Shown here piece by piece: positions 27,173 to 36,227 of a stretch of 64,000 nucleotides of DNA. The notes under the pieces were generated by a model that was not told the origin of the DNA, did not search any database, and worked only from the letters and a program-made list of their open reading frames with translations. A program made the position numbers and the translations under genes. Every line of letters begins with the position of its first letter. Position 1 is the stretch's first letter. This DNA comes from GCA-2693325 sp036343635 (GTDB lineage: Bacteria; Latescibacterota; UBA2968; UBA8231), in contig JAYYVF010000076.1 of assembly GCA_036343635.1 (NCBI GenBank), positions 124,001 through 188,000 on the forward strand, written 5' to 3'.

Positions 27173-28138
27173 TTATCTATATTTTATTCTGTTTAATAAT
27201 GTTCCTACGGTTAAAGCAAAGTAGTGGGATCTATTCCATTTCATTATGACATCAAAATTTGGATAGACTAAATAAACGCGTCCGCCTGATTTTTCAGGTC
27301 TTAATAATCGGGCCTCAAGTTGTACGTCTGGAAGCAGATCACCGTTAATTCTTCTGATTCCTATTTTCTCCCACTCTTTTAATGATTGTTTCGTTTTGCC
27401 ATCCAGTAAGTTAGCTTCTATTTTACCGAAGAAACTAACAGGCCGGCCCCAAATAAATGATTTATTCCAACCTAATGCTCTTATGAAATTAGCAATAGAT
27501 GCTAAGGCATCGCTTGTACTATGTTTAAGATCTATAATTCCGTTTTGATCGTAATCTACACCGTAATTACGTGCATTCCACGGCATAAATTGGCACTGAC
27601 CGATAGCACCCGCCCATGAACCTGTAAATTCATCGGTTGTATAATTACCCTCATCGAATAAAACGATAGCCTCTATTAATTCCCTACGAAAATATTCTCC
27701 ACGTCGGCCAGCTGCTAATGAAGTAAGGGACGTAATAAGATTGAAATTTCCTTGAAATCTTCCAAAATCACTTTCGAGACCCCAAAGTGATACAATTAAT
27801 TCTTTAGGTACATTAAATTCAGATTCTATAGAATTAAGCAGTGTATCATGTTTTTCTAACATTTGCCTGGCATAATGAATTTTAGAATTGGTGATTCGTT
27901 TTTCTAAATACGATGTTAGGTCATGAGTAAATTCAGGCTGAGCTTGATCAAATGAATTAACACGTGTATCGAATTTTAAGAATGGCTTAAGAGTTAGCCA
28001 GGTAGCCTCGCTAATACCCTGTTTGTTCACATCGACCAGGAGTGAGTCGATCCAACCACGGGATGGGATAGATTCGCTAAAAGAAGGTTTAACCAGACTA
28101 AATAACGCCCACACCACTACAGCGCTTCTATATTTCAA
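27173..28138 (-). CDS. MltB-type lytic murein transglycosylase
   Basis: A 321-residue protein of the SLT_2/MltB family that cleaves peptidoglycan with formation of 1,6-anhydromuramic acid. It has an N-terminal signal region (AVVVWALFSLVKPSFS), the catalytic Glu in SLWGLESDFGRFQG, and the conserved GSWAGAIGQCQFMPWN and ADYDQNGIIDL-like (VDYDQNGIIDLKH) segments. Compared with E. coli MltB it lacks an obvious lipobox, so it may be a soluble periplasmic form. It immediately precedes the SLC13 transporter gene on the minus strand. Confidence 0.92.
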   Translation of the reverse strand: MKYRSAVVVWALFSLVKPSFSESIPSRGWIDSLLVDVNKQGISEATWLTLKPFLKFDTRVNSFDQAQPEFTHDLTSYLEKRITNSKIHYARQMLEKHDTLLNSIESEFNVPKELIVSLWGLESDFGRFQGNFNLITSLTSLAAGRRGEYFRRELIEAIVLFDEGNYTTDEFTGSWAGAIGQCQFMPWNARNYGVDYDQNGIIDLKHSTSDALASIANFIRALGWNKSFIWGRPVSFFGKIEANLLDGKTKQSLKEWEKIGIRRINGDLLPDVQLEARLLRPEKSGGRVYLVYPNFDVIMKWNRSHYFALTVGTLLNRIKYR

Positions 28139-28198
28139 TAGACCCCACCTAAAAGTTCTTGCAAAAAAAATTTTATAGTCTCAGTAGCAATATTAAAG

Positions 28199-29407
28199 TT
28201 ACGGGCGAACCATCGATCCATCTGCACGCCTATCCTCGGCCGCATAGTGAACCCCTTCATTTTTTAGGAGTTTTTTAGCCTTGCTTTCATCAATGTCAAT
28301 ACCCAGACCCGGTAAATCGTTCGCATACAAGTAACCACCCTCAAGCACTGCGTGGCCCGGAAAAACATCTAATTCTTCACTAGTAAAATGATTTTCCTCC
28401 TGGATACCAAAACTGCTGGAGGCGAGATCCAAATGCATTGCAGCTGCTTGATTAATCGGGTCATTATCCCCGCCTTCCTGCCATGCCGTATTAACCCCAA
28501 AAAATTCACATAAATGAGCAATCTTTTGACAGGGTGTAATTCCCCCAGCCTTAGAAATTCGTACACGAATAAAATCGATAAGCCGTTCCGTAATAAGTGG
28601 AACGTATTCCTGTGGATTTACAAAAAGTTCACCCATAGCCTGTGGAGTAGTACATTGCTCACGAATGTGTCTAAACCAGGCAATATTTTCAGGAGACAGT
28701 ACATCTTCCAGGAAAAACAGCCTATGAGGTTCCAAACGCTTAGCTAACGTAACAGCATTATGGGGCTTTAAATGTTCATGTACATCGTGGGTTAATTTGG
28801 GGCCAAATCCTAATCTTTTACGTAAAGTGTCAAACATTTCGGGAATATTTTCTATGTAGGCTTCGTCATCAAAATAATGTTTGTTTCCCCAAGAGTTTTT
28901 TGGCATGGAAATTTCTTTCTCAGCCCTAAAACCTCCGCCTCCATACCCTCCAAATTGGCAACGAATAACTTCGTAACCCTCATCAATGTAACGGTTGATA
29001 TCGTCAATAAGAGATTCGATGTCGCCTCCACCTGCATGGGCATAACAGGGTACAGCGCTTCTGCACGGCCCTCCCAATATTTGATAGAGTGGGAGATTAG
29101 CCTCTTTGCCTTTAATATCCCAGAGGGCCATGTCAATACCACCCAGTGCGGTATTTAATATGGATCCATTACGCCAATAAGCACTGGTATAGGTACTCTG
29201 CCAAATATCCTCTATATTAGCAACATCACGACCCACAAGGCGGGGTCCAATAACCTCTTCAATAACTGTTGCAATTGCGGAAGAATGATGGACATCGCTG
29301 GCTGACCCAATACCGTAGAGCCCTGGTTGATCAGTTAAAATCTTTATCCCAAGCCAAATGCCATTTGCACGGGTACGAATTGTTTTTATCTCTTTAATTT
29401 TTGCCAC
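28199..29407 (-). CDS. enolase-superfamily sugar-acid dehydratase (ManD/RspA-like)
   Basis: A 402-residue mandelate-racemase/muconate-lactonizing type enzyme closest in pattern to the ManD (D-mannonate dehydratase, RspA) branch, ending with the characteristic DRRADGSMVRP. Probable magnesium ligands are Asp208 (with His210 in HDVHE), Glu234 in FLED and Glu260 in MGELF. Arg149 and Tyr155 may be the basic pair. The catalytic His of true mannonate dehydratases, in TAWHGPGD, is replaced by Gln310 in TAWQEGGDND, so the substrate or chemistry may differ. It lies just after the TRAP transporter genes, suggesting that the transporter imports its sugar-acid substrate. Confidence 0.85.
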   Translation of the reverse strand: MAKIKEIKTIRTRANGIWLGIKILTDQPGLYGIGSASDVHHSSAIATVIEEVIGPRLVGRDVANIEDIWQSTYTSAYWRNGSILNTALGGIDMALWDIKGKEANLPLYQILGGPCRSAVPCYAHAGGGDIESLIDDINRYIDEGYEVIRCQFGGYGGGGFRAEKEISMPKNSWGNKHYFDDEAYIENIPEMFDTLRKRLGFGPKLTHDVHEHLKPHNAVTLAKRLEPHRLFFLEDVLSPENIAWFRHIREQCTTPQAMGELFVNPQEYVPLITERLIDFIRVRISKAGGITPCQKIAHLCEFFGVNTAWQEGGDNDPINQAAAMHLDLASSSFGIQEENHFTSEELDVFPGHAVLEGGYLYANDLPGLGIDIDESKAKKLLKNEGVHYAAEDRRADGSMVRP

Positions 29408-29481
29408 TTTAGTAATCCCTGTTAGGTTTCAATATTAATGTTTTATTTTTAACTAAATTTTTTAGTATCAAAAAGTAAAGT

Positions 29482-30744
29482 TCATTTAGCGATGAAAACT
29501 AGACTTATCGCAGGAACGTAAGTAACTATAAGTAGACAAATAAATAGAATACCAAGAAATGGCAGGGATGCTCTGTAGAGTTCAATAATAGGACGTCCAA
29601 ATCGTATACTTGAAATGAACAGATTGAGACCGACCGGCGGGGTTGAGTAGCCTATTTCCAAATTTGTCATAAAGATTATCCCGAGATGAACCGGATGTAT
29701 ACCATATGATTGGGCGACTGGAAGTATAAGGGGAACAACTAATATCAGAGCTGAAAACATATCAATCATACAACCTACGACTATAAGGAAAATATTTAGA
29801 GCAAGAAGGAACATCCACTTATTGTTTATGTGTTCACGAATAAAATTTAAAAGTTGATTGGGAACCTCTTGGTCGACAAGGAAATTTGTATACGCAACAG
29901 CGGATGCTAAAATCACAAATATTGCACCAAAAAGAACCATACTTTCAACACATATTTTAGGGAAGAGGGATAATTTAACTTCTCGATGTATAATAGTGGT
30001 TAAGACAAATACATAAACAACGCATAAGGCTGCAGCTTCACTTATAGCAATGTATCCTCCCCAAATAGCTACAAAAAGAAAAATTGGTAGGAAGATTTCA
30101 CCGAGACTGCTTCGAAACTCTCTCCATATATTTGATATGTTTGTTTGCACAGGTTTCGGAGGGGAGGATCCTTTCCTAATAACATAGATAGATCCGTATA
30201 AACCTAACGCGAGCATTAGAAGAGTTCCCGGTATTATACCTGCGATAAATAACTGATCGATAGGTGTTTCAGAAATAATCCCAAATAGAATAAGAGGTAG
30301 ACTGGGTGGAAATAATAAACCGAGACTTCCCGAGGTTGTTAACAAACCTAAGGAAAAGGATTGTCCATAATTATCCTTTAACAACGCAGGAAATAAAAGG
30401 CCACCCATCGCGACTATTGTCATTCCAGACGCTCCGGTAAGTGCTGTAAAAAGAGCGCAAATGACTATAGAAACAATTGCAAGTCCGCCCGGTAGCCAAC
30501 CAAACAGAACCTTCGTAAAAGAAACGATACGATTGGGGGCTTTACTATTTGCTAAAAGAAAGCCAGAAAAACAGAACAGTGGGAGTGCTGAAAGAGATGG
30601 CATTTCTGCAAGTCGGTACATTTCAATGAAAATAACCGTAAGATCAATATCAACCGAGTAAAATTGGTATAGTGCTATACCACATATAACGATAAACAGT
30701 GGTGTACCGACGGCAGAAAGAATTGCGGTTATAATAAATGTCAT
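29482..30744 (-). CDS. dctM: TRAP transporter large permease (DctM type)
   Basis: A 420-residue protein with about 12 helices of the DctM family, the sodium-coupled transport subunit of TRAP systems. Diagnostic parts are GLLTTSGSLGLLFPPSLPLILFG, GCMIDMFSALILVVPLILPVA and MTNLEIGYSTPPVGLNLFI. Length is normal. It starts inside the end of the small permease gene (4-bp ATGA overlap). It is the third gene of the set tatT-dctP-dctQ-dctM and is followed by the dehydratase. Works with the DctP-type binding protein encoded upstream. Confidence 0.95.
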   Translation of the reverse strand: MTFIITAILSAVGTPLFIVICGIALYQFYSVDIDLTVIFIEMYRLAEMPSLSALPLFCFSGFLLANSKAPNRIVSFTKVLFGWLPGGLAIVSIVICALFTALTGASGMTIVAMGGLLFPALLKDNYGQSFSLGLLTTSGSLGLLFPPSLPLILFGIISETPIDQLFIAGIIPGTLLMLALGLYGSIYVIRKGSSPPKPVQTNISNIWREFRSSLGEIFLPIFLFVAIWGGYIAISEAAALCVVYVFVLTTIIHREVKLSLFPKICVESMVLFGAIFVILASAVAYTNFLVDQEVPNQLLNFIREHINNKWMFLLALNIFLIVVGCMIDMFSALILVVPLILPVAQSYGIHPVHLGIIFMTNLEIGYSTPPVGLNLFISSIRFGRPIIELYRASLPFLGILFICLLIVTYVPAISLVFIAK

Positions 30745-31205
30745 ATATCCTGAACCGCTTTAATGCTCTGAATTAAAAATCGTATGGTTAAAAACAAGAA
30801 TACTATGGGGAAAATTAATTGGACACACCACGAAGGAAGAGAGGCAAATGCTATAACCCCGTAAAAATATTCATCTGCTACAAAGCGTACTGCGTGGTAA
30901 GTAAGCAAAGAGCACACGATAAATGAGATGGAGGGTCTAATTAATCCAATAACTTTTTTTACAGATTTTGTGGTAAAATGTCCAATTTCAATGCGCAGAT
31001 TTTTATCCTCGCGAGCGGCAACAAGGGCACCCCACATCCCAGTCATTAAAACCAAATGTCGAATCAACGGGTCTACAAATGGGTATGATTGTTCAAAAAT
31101 ATTACGGATTATAATTTGGCCAGCAGAAAACAAAATGACCAATCCTATAAAAACGACAAGTAGGAAATTCTCAAGTGAATGTACTATTTTCCAAATTTTG
31201 ATCAT
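30741..31205 (-). CDS. dctQ: TRAP transporter small permease (DctQ type)
   Basis: A 154-residue, four-helix membrane protein of the DctQ family, the small membrane subunit that pairs with DctM. It shows the typical early helix (FIGLVILFSAGQIIIRN), a central WGALVAAREDKNLRIE with the conserved charged loop, and two closing helices. It overlaps the dctP gene upstream and the dctM gene downstream by 4 bp each, so the three are translated together. Confidence 0.92.
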   Translation of the reverse strand: MIKIWKIVHSLENFLLVVFIGLVILFSAGQIIIRNIFEQSYPFVDPLIRHLVLMTGMWGALVAAREDKNLRIEIGHFTTKSVKKVIGLIRPSISFIVCSLLTYHAVRFVADEYFYGVIAFASLPSWCVQLIFPIVFLFLTIRFLIQSIKAVQDI

Positions 31206-32224
31206 TCGAAATTTTTTCGATGATTCTCAAGATGTTTCTTTATTAATTTGTCTGCTTGTATCGATATGATCGAGCCAACCAATTGTTTCTCTGTTTCCTT
31301 AACCCATTCTTTAAAAGTATTAATGTCTTGAACGCTCGCGTGCAATTGTTGTAACCCCTGTAATTTTAGAGCTTCTATGGATTCAGCATTTTCTTTTCTC
31401 GTCTGCAACGAAAGTTTACGCATGTGACGAATAGCAATGTCTTTAAATATGTGCTTATGGTCATCACCCAAACGATCGAACACACGTTTATCGACCAGAA
31501 ACGCTCCCAAGGTATAATTTATTGGGAGTTCATTGAAAAAATTGACACGCGTAAACCACTGCAAGACGACTGCAGCAGCTGGGGAAGCGTATGCAACATC
31601 TACCAGGTTTGTCTCCAATCCCATCAAAACGTCAGGAATAGAAAGTGGTATAGAGTTAACGTTAGCCAAATCAAAAAGAGTTTCAGTGATTGGTTCATTT
31701 TCCATACGCCAAACTTTTGAACGCCGAATATCATCTATAGTGCGCACCGGATTTTTTGACAGTATATGCACAAAACCAATGTCGGTCCATCCAAGATGAA
31801 TAAATCCTTTTTCCTCGTATTTCTTAAAAAAATAATCGTTCATTTCCTGAAGTACAAAATCTACTTCACCGTAATCGTTAAATAGAAATGGCATTTGAAT
31901 TCCAAGTATATCCGGTACGATACTACTAAAGCCCTGAGCCGCAAAACTTCCACCATGTAGCATCCCAATCCGCATTTTTCGGAGAACAACATCTTCATCT
32001 CCTTGTACTCCACCGGGGTAGATTTTTAATTTTACTTTACCTTGAGTTAATTCTCTTAATTCCGCATCAATTGCCCGCAAAGTAATCACCCAACTACTTC
32101 TATCTGGAGCCAACGTCGCTATCTTAATCGTTTCTCCAATTACTATTTTTGAAAGGGATAGAAAAAAGATGAAAATAGCCAAAAAACTATTGAAACGAGT
32201 TACTTTAAAAGAAATCATCAGCAT
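31202..32224 (-). CDS. dctP: TRAP transporter substrate-binding protein (DctP type)
   Basis: A 340-residue periplasmic solute-binding protein with an N-terminal signal segment (FLAIFIFFLSLSKIVIG), then KIATLAPDRSSWVITLRAID, KIYPGGVQGDEDVVLRKMR and KVWRMENEPI, typical of the DctP family. The expected substrate is an organic anion. The usual substrate-clamping Arg is probably within KVWRMENE. Because a TatT gene precedes it, this is the P subunit of a TPAT system. It overlaps tatT by 20 bp and dctQ by 4 bp. The start could be the first or second ATG (32224 or 32218). Confidence 0.92.
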   Translation of the reverse strand: MLMISFKVTRFNSFLAIFIFFLSLSKIVIGETIKIATLAPDRSSWVITLRAIDAELRELTQGKVKLKIYPGGVQGDEDVVLRKMRIGMLHGGSFAAQGFSSIVPDILGIQMPFLFNDYGEVDFVLQEMNDYFFKKYEEKGFIHLGWTDIGFVHILSKNPVRTIDDIRRSKVWRMENEPITETLFDLANVNSIPLSIPDVLMGLETNLVDVAYASPAAAVVLQWFTRVNFFNELPINYTLGAFLVDKRVFDRLGDDHKHIFKDIAIRHMRKLSLQTRKENAESIEALKLQGLQQLHASVQDINTFKEWVKETEKQLVGSIISIQADKLIKKHLENHRKNFE

Positions 32225-33095
32225 TATCCAAAAGTAGATGTGCCCGATGTTGAGCTATTTTGTTTTCTAGTGTATTCGAAGAATTCGGAGAAATATTCTG
32301 TTCTACGACATAATTCAGAAGCTCATCATGTAATTTCCTATCGAATATCTGCCTTGTATAATATTCTGCCATAAAGACATAAGGAAGGAGGGATTGATTA
32401 TCAGTTAAATCAATATTTTTTTCAAAATGATGTCGTGCCATTAAAGGATCGCCGCCTAGCATTACGGGAAGAGCAGAATAAAAGACGCCTAGAAAAAGAT
32501 GGGCGCTACCATTGTTAAATGTCTCGTCCGTGTTAATAACCCATTTCATCATTAATATAACTTTTGGCAGTTCAGCAATTGCATTCATTGAATGAAGGTT
32601 GGAATTTATCCAGCCACCCCACGCTGTGGCACACCAGTAAACAACATTTAAATCATTACGGTTTAGTTTAGTTATAGTTTTTTCAAAATCTGTAAAAGGA
32701 AGGGAATGAATACCTATTTGTTTTAAATGTATTTCCAGTGCCCTTTTACCATATCTATGTGCTCGGGCGTATATAGGCATAGACCGTTGTGGATCACGCA
32801 TTTCAACTAGAGCACCATACGACGCATAAGCTTCTGTTGCCTGTATCAAAAGCTTTATGTTTTTCGGTTCGTCAATTAAAAAAGCATCTATAGCAAGCAA
32901 CAAAGGAGGTAGAGCTTGTTCAATTAGTAATGGGTCTGTATGTGAGCGTGTTGCTGCTGTAAAATCCTCAACGACCCCGGCTACAATCGACTGCTTAATT
33001 CTATTAGCACACCCAAAACTTATTACGCACACAATTATAAAAAGCGTACACTTTTTTACCCGAAAACGATATTTTGCTAGGATGAAAGAATACAT
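32205..33095 (-). CDS. TatT-type TPR lipoprotein of a TPAT (TRAP) transporter
   Basis: A 296-residue lipoprotein with a lipobox (CVISFGC) after a short N-terminal helix. The mature part is all-helical with TPR-like hairpins and the conserved WCATAWGGWINS and HLFLGVFYSALPVMLGGDP stretches of the TRAP transporter TatT component family. In Treponema pallidum the homologue Tp0956 forms a trimer with pores and binds its DctP partner Tp0957. Here it directly precedes and overlaps dctP, the same arrangement. It is probably the first gene of the transporter operon. Confidence 0.88.
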   Translation of the reverse strand: MYSFILAKYRFRVKKCTLFIIVCVISFGCANRIKQSIVAGVVEDFTAATRSHTDPLLIEQALPPLLLAIDAFLIDEPKNIKLLIQATEAYASYGALVEMRDPQRSMPIYARAHRYGKRALEIHLKQIGIHSLPFTDFEKTITKLNRNDLNVVYWCATAWGGWINSNLHSMNAIAELPKVILMMKWVINTDETFNNGSAHLFLGVFYSALPVMLGGDPLMARHHFEKNIDLTDNQSLLPYVFMAEYYTRQIFDRKLHDELLNYVVEQNISPNSSNTLENKIAQHRAHLLLDNADDFF

Positions 33096-33311
33096 TGATA
33101 TATCCGTGAAATCTCGAATTTAATTCGGCAGTTTATTGTACAGTTTTGCAAACTCACATAAACCTGATTGTCAGTCTTAGATGGATCATTTTCTCTATTT
33201 AACAAGAGTCGAAATACCTCTTGAAAAAAAAGGTATTAAAAAAGCAACCATTTATAAGCTAAGTAATCTTTTCCAATATGCCTTTGGTTATAAATAGCGT
33301 CAAGGCGTTTT

Positions 33312-34355
33312 CTATGGATCAAAATTGAAGGTTTCGTTTATGCAATCGACAGTTGCCTTGGTTTTTGAACATTTGACAACAAGGGTAATCATTTTGGCTA
33401 TAGATTGATCACAATCATCGTAAACACTTTGAAAATTTGAAACGCCGGAATTATATCTCCTATATGAAAGAAGGCGGGCATTATTCAGATTCCAATCAAG
33501 AAAAGCTTTGTAGCGTTTGTTGCTATAACTATCTAATGTTTTTGAAAAACGCACCTTTTCTTCATCAAAAATCAGTTGCCGCTTTAACATTAAAACTTGC
33601 AGGCTTGATTCCGTAGAATATAGACTATCAAGCCTGCCGACAAGATTCTCCATAAATAGACGGAATTGCTTAGAATCAACTCGAGAATCGACAAGATTTT
33701 TAAAGTGTTCAGAATTTGGCCCAAATTGTCGTTCTAAAAATTTTTCCGCCCCCTTTTCACCCACGAATGACGCCAAACTTTCGTTAAAATCGGCCTTATC
33801 ATCTATATAAATGGTAGAATGAGTTAACTCATGTAATAATAATTCTGAAAGATTTCCAATGTCTAAAGACATCATTGTACTTAACAGCGGATCCGAAAAA
33901 TATCCCAAGGTGCTGTATGCCGATACGGGAGATAGATGAACATCATAGTTCAACGTTTTTAGACGAAAATACTCACTCTGAGCTCTCGGTTTGTTAAAAA
34001 AACCTTTATACGGTAAAGTTCCTACGATAGGGAATTTCCACAAATAAGATTTGAAAGTGTCTGGTGGCGAGGCGCTTACGTTCCAACTAACTGGTTGACC
34101 TTTAGTGTCAAAATATGATTGATAATTGTTTTCAGTATGAAGACCTAATTCATTGGCAAAGACAAGTAAAGAATCTACAACCACCAATTTTTTTACAATG
34201 GACGTATCATGTGTGGAGACACGGAGATCTTTTACATCAACAGTCGAGGTAGCAATGTTAATTTGACCTTTAAAAAGGTGTAAATAATAACCTAATCCAC
34301 ACCCTACAAGGGGACTTGCAAGCAAAATACAAAAAAGGTAAATGACCCTGATCAT
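33312..34355 (-). CDS. putative zinc aminopeptidase lipoprotein (Aminop_2/DUF2265 family)
   Basis: A 347-residue lipoprotein with a lipobox (SPLVGC, Cys19). The middle contains the gluzincin-like zinc motif HELTHS (His175, Glu176, His179), followed by the third ligand Glu192 in NESLASFVGEKG. Upstream AYSTLGYFSDPLLSTM is also typical of the Aminop_2 family of predicted outer- or inner-membrane-attached aminopeptidases. The C-terminal half is helical and charged. It follows two other lipoprotein genes on the minus strand by 7 bp. Catalysis is predicted because all zinc residues are present; no substrate is known. Confidence 0.87.
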   Translation of the reverse strand: MIRVIYLFCILLASPLVGCGLGYYLHLFKGQINIATSTVDVKDLRVSTHDTSIVKKLVVVDSLLVFANELGLHTENNYQSYFDTKGQPVSWNVSASPPDTFKSYLWKFPIVGTLPYKGFFNKPRAQSEYFRLKTLNYDVHLSPVSAYSTLGYFSDPLLSTMMSLDIGNLSELLLHELTHSTIYIDDKADFNESLASFVGEKGAEKFLERQFGPNSEHFKNLVDSRVDSKQFRLFMENLVGRLDSLYSTESSLQVLMLKRQLIFDEEKVRFSKTLDSYSNKRYKAFLDWNLNNARLLSYRRYNSGVSNFQSVYDDCDQSIAKMITLVVKCSKTKATVDCINETFNFDP

Positions 34356-34362
34356 TGCCAGT

Positions 34363-34938
34363 TTAAGGTGTTGCTAAATTTTTTTCCTCGTTAGGACGCA
34401 AAGCCTTCCTAATTTTCTGCATCTGGTCGTTTAGTTTGGCAATCTGCTTATCGGATAAAGCAAACTTTTCAGTAACCTCTATAAATCCAGCGGTGTCTCC
34501 ACTTGCTTCCTCTAATTGGGCGGCTTTAATAGCAGCATCAAATGCACTGATACGAAGAGCCAATAAACGCTTGAATTCATTATGAAAAGGGGAGATCAGT
34601 GGAGGTGGCTCAATTTCCTCAAGTTTATCAGACACTTCTACCAAAGCAGGTTTTTGCTCTTTCGTTTTCTGGCCAAGATTTTTGCCTGTAAAAACACCAC
34701 TGGATCCCCTCGCACTGTAAATCTCACTCTGTATTTGGCTGTATCCTTTAATGAGTGGTTCAATATTAGCTAGATACTCCTTTATACTTTCATTACTCCC
34801 ATATTCGCTTGAATTCGTGATAGACTCATTCTCAAAATTTGGAGTGGGGCCACTTTGTTCAACAACACTTGAATCCTGGTTATTCTTTCCACAGCCAATT
34901 AGCAACAAAATTGATAAAAAATAAAGGTATTTTAGCAT
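34363..34938 (-). CDS. hypothetical lipoprotein
   Basis: A protein of about 191 residues beginning MLKYLYFLSILLLIGC, a clear lipoprotein signal with a lipobox ending at Cys16. After a Ser/Asn/Glu-rich linker (about 18-50) the rest looks helical and coiled-coil prone, with AFDAAIKAAQLEEASGD in the middle and a charged C-terminus. No family is recognised. The start is placed at the inner ATG whose first base is 34938, which gives a normal signal peptide; an upstream in-frame ATG at 34956 would overlap the TPR gene by 4 bp and is a fair alternative. It sits between a TPR lipoprotein and a metallopeptidase lipoprotein gene. Confidence 0.65.
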   Translation of the reverse strand: MLKYLYFLSILLLIGCGKNNQDSSVVEQSGPTPNFENESITNSSEYGSNESIKEYLANIEPLIKGYSQIQSEIYSARGSSGVFTGKNLGQKTKEQKPALVEVSDKLEEIEPPPLISPFHNEFKRLLALRISAFDAAIKAAQLEEASGDTAGFIEVTEKFALSDKQIAKLNDQMQKIRKALRPNEEKNLATP

Positions 34939-34952
34939 TTGAAAGCCTCGTC

Positions 34953-35696
34953 TCATTTTTTTAGGCTATTGATGTATTCAAGCGCAGACCGAGCTTCAGC
35001 AAGGTCAGGCTTTACTACAAGAGCCGTGTTAAAATAGTCCTCAGCAAGATTAAATTCTTGCCGAGCAAGATATATCGATCCTAAGCCCATATACGACGGA
35101 TGTGAATTAATATTAAATCGTATAGCTTTTTTATAGGCATCCACCGCGCGCTTAGTATCCTTAGACTGACGATAGACGTTACCTAATCTTACCCACGTAT
35201 TATAATTAAGAGAATCCAATTTAGTTGCTTTCAAATAACAACTAATAGCGTTTCTCTTGTCACCTGAGCGATTATGAATGTCTCCGAGAAAAATATGTGC
35301 CATAGAATTAGAAGGTTCTAAATCCAACAAATTCGAATAATGGACAAAGGCTAAACTGTCGTTACCAGAATCCATTGCATTTTGGCCAGCCCCTAAAAAG
35401 CCTGCTGACGATTTTCTAAGATAAGTAGTTGCTGCACCAATGTTTCCCTGAGCGGAATACACTTTAGCCAACCGAGCCCAGATAACGTAATCCAAAGTGT
35501 CTTTATGAAGAGCCAATCGGTAAGCACTAATGGCAGCATTATACTTACCCTTTGCTAAATGTTTATCACCGATAACAATAGGCTTATCATATTGACTATC
35601 ACCATAACCACAGCCGTTTGCTAGGTATAAAACTTTTATTATTGAAATAAAAACATAAACAAAGCTATGTTTTATTGACGACCTGCTTACCATCAT
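34953..35696 (-). CDS. TPR-repeat lipoprotein
   Basis: A 247-residue protein with an N-terminal hydrophobic segment and a possible lipobox (YLANGC), then about five to six tetratricopeptide repeats, for example AKGKYNAAISAYRLALHKD, GDKRNAISCYLKATKLD and KDTKRAVDAYKKAIRFN. TPR proteins of this sort scaffold envelope complexes. Its annotated ATG (35696) lies inside the upstream gene's 3' end (32-bp overlap) and has no clear ribosome site, so translation probably depends on coupling. It groups with two further lipoprotein genes downstream. Confidence 0.82.
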   Translation of the reverse strand: MMVSRSSIKHSFVYVFISIIKVLYLANGCGYGDSQYDKPIVIGDKHLAKGKYNAAISAYRLALHKDTLDYVIWARLAKVYSAQGNIGAATTYLRKSSAGFLGAGQNAMDSGNDSLAFVHYSNLLDLEPSNSMAHIFLGDIHNRSGDKRNAISCYLKATKLDSLNYNTWVRLGNVYRQSKDTKRAVDAYKKAIRFNINSHPSYMGLGSIYLARQEFNLAEDYFNTALVVKPDLAEARSALEYINSLKK

Positions 35697-36156
35697 ATAC
35701 TAAATTGCCTTTTTGATCCCGCACACATCCATCGTCAGTAAACTCATACTTCATCGACTGTCCCAAGGTCAAGTGGCGCTTTACCTCATCAAGATCCTTA
35801 TATTTTTCTATCAATTTTTCGATTGGGCCTTCGAAGGAAGTTTGTGACCATTTCGGGCGATTCTTATTGTGAGCTTCGCGCTCTTCCTTGGTCATTATTG
35901 GAAGGCGTTCAGCTGCCGGGGTAAACCGACCCGCTTGAGCCTGCTGTCGTCGGTGTTTAGCATGCCTTTTTTCAGATTCAGTGAGCATCTCTTCGGGAAT
36001 AGCCTCAAAGGCACCATCTGTCTCTTGGTCTTCCTTGCGCGCTTTTAGTTTTTCCTGCTCATCTTTAACTTGCTGAGCTACTATCTGATCTCTTTGGTCA
36101 TCTGAAGTTGGGTCTGGACCTATACGTCGCAAAACGGATCTAGCGGCCTTATTCAC
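35665..36156 (-). CDS. orphan charged hypothetical protein
   Basis: A protein of about 163 residues, very rich in Lys, Arg, Glu, Asp and Gln, with no signal peptide and no membrane segment. The first 100 residues look disordered or coiled-coil (QQVKDEQEKLKARKEDQE); the C-terminal 60 residues (FEGPIEKLIEKYKDLDEVKR then YEFTDDGCVRDQKGNLVYDG) look folded. I recognise no family. The start is set at the GTG at 36156, with AAGGG eight bases before it; a GTG at 36165 abuts that site. It overlaps the TPR lipoprotein gene and is divergent from mreB across the 35-bp repeats. Confidence 0.6.
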   Translation of the reverse strand: MNKAARSVLRRIGPDPTSDDQRDQIVAQQVKDEQEKLKARKEDQETDGAFEAIPEEMLTESEKRHAKHRRQQAQAGRFTPAAERLPIMTKEEREAHNKNRPKWSQTSFEGPIEKLIEKYKDLDEVKRHLTLGQSMKYEFTDDGCVRDQKGNLVYDGKQVVNKT

Positions 36157-36227
36157 GGCAAACACCCTTCTTGTGAATTTATTTAAGACTATAAATTTTG
36201 TGATTTTATCGAATCTTGGCTAATATA

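Noticed and set aside
28199..29407. Naming the enolase-superfamily gene manD
   Set aside because: The catalytic His of mannonate dehydratase is Gln here, so a specific gene name is not justified.
33181..33297. A 38-codon plus-strand frame starting ATGGATCATTTTCTC in the gap between tatT and the metallopeptidase gene
   Set aside because: There is no ribosome site, no recognisable protein feature, and the surrounding 216 bp look like ordinary intergenic sequence; a frame of this length arises easily by chance.
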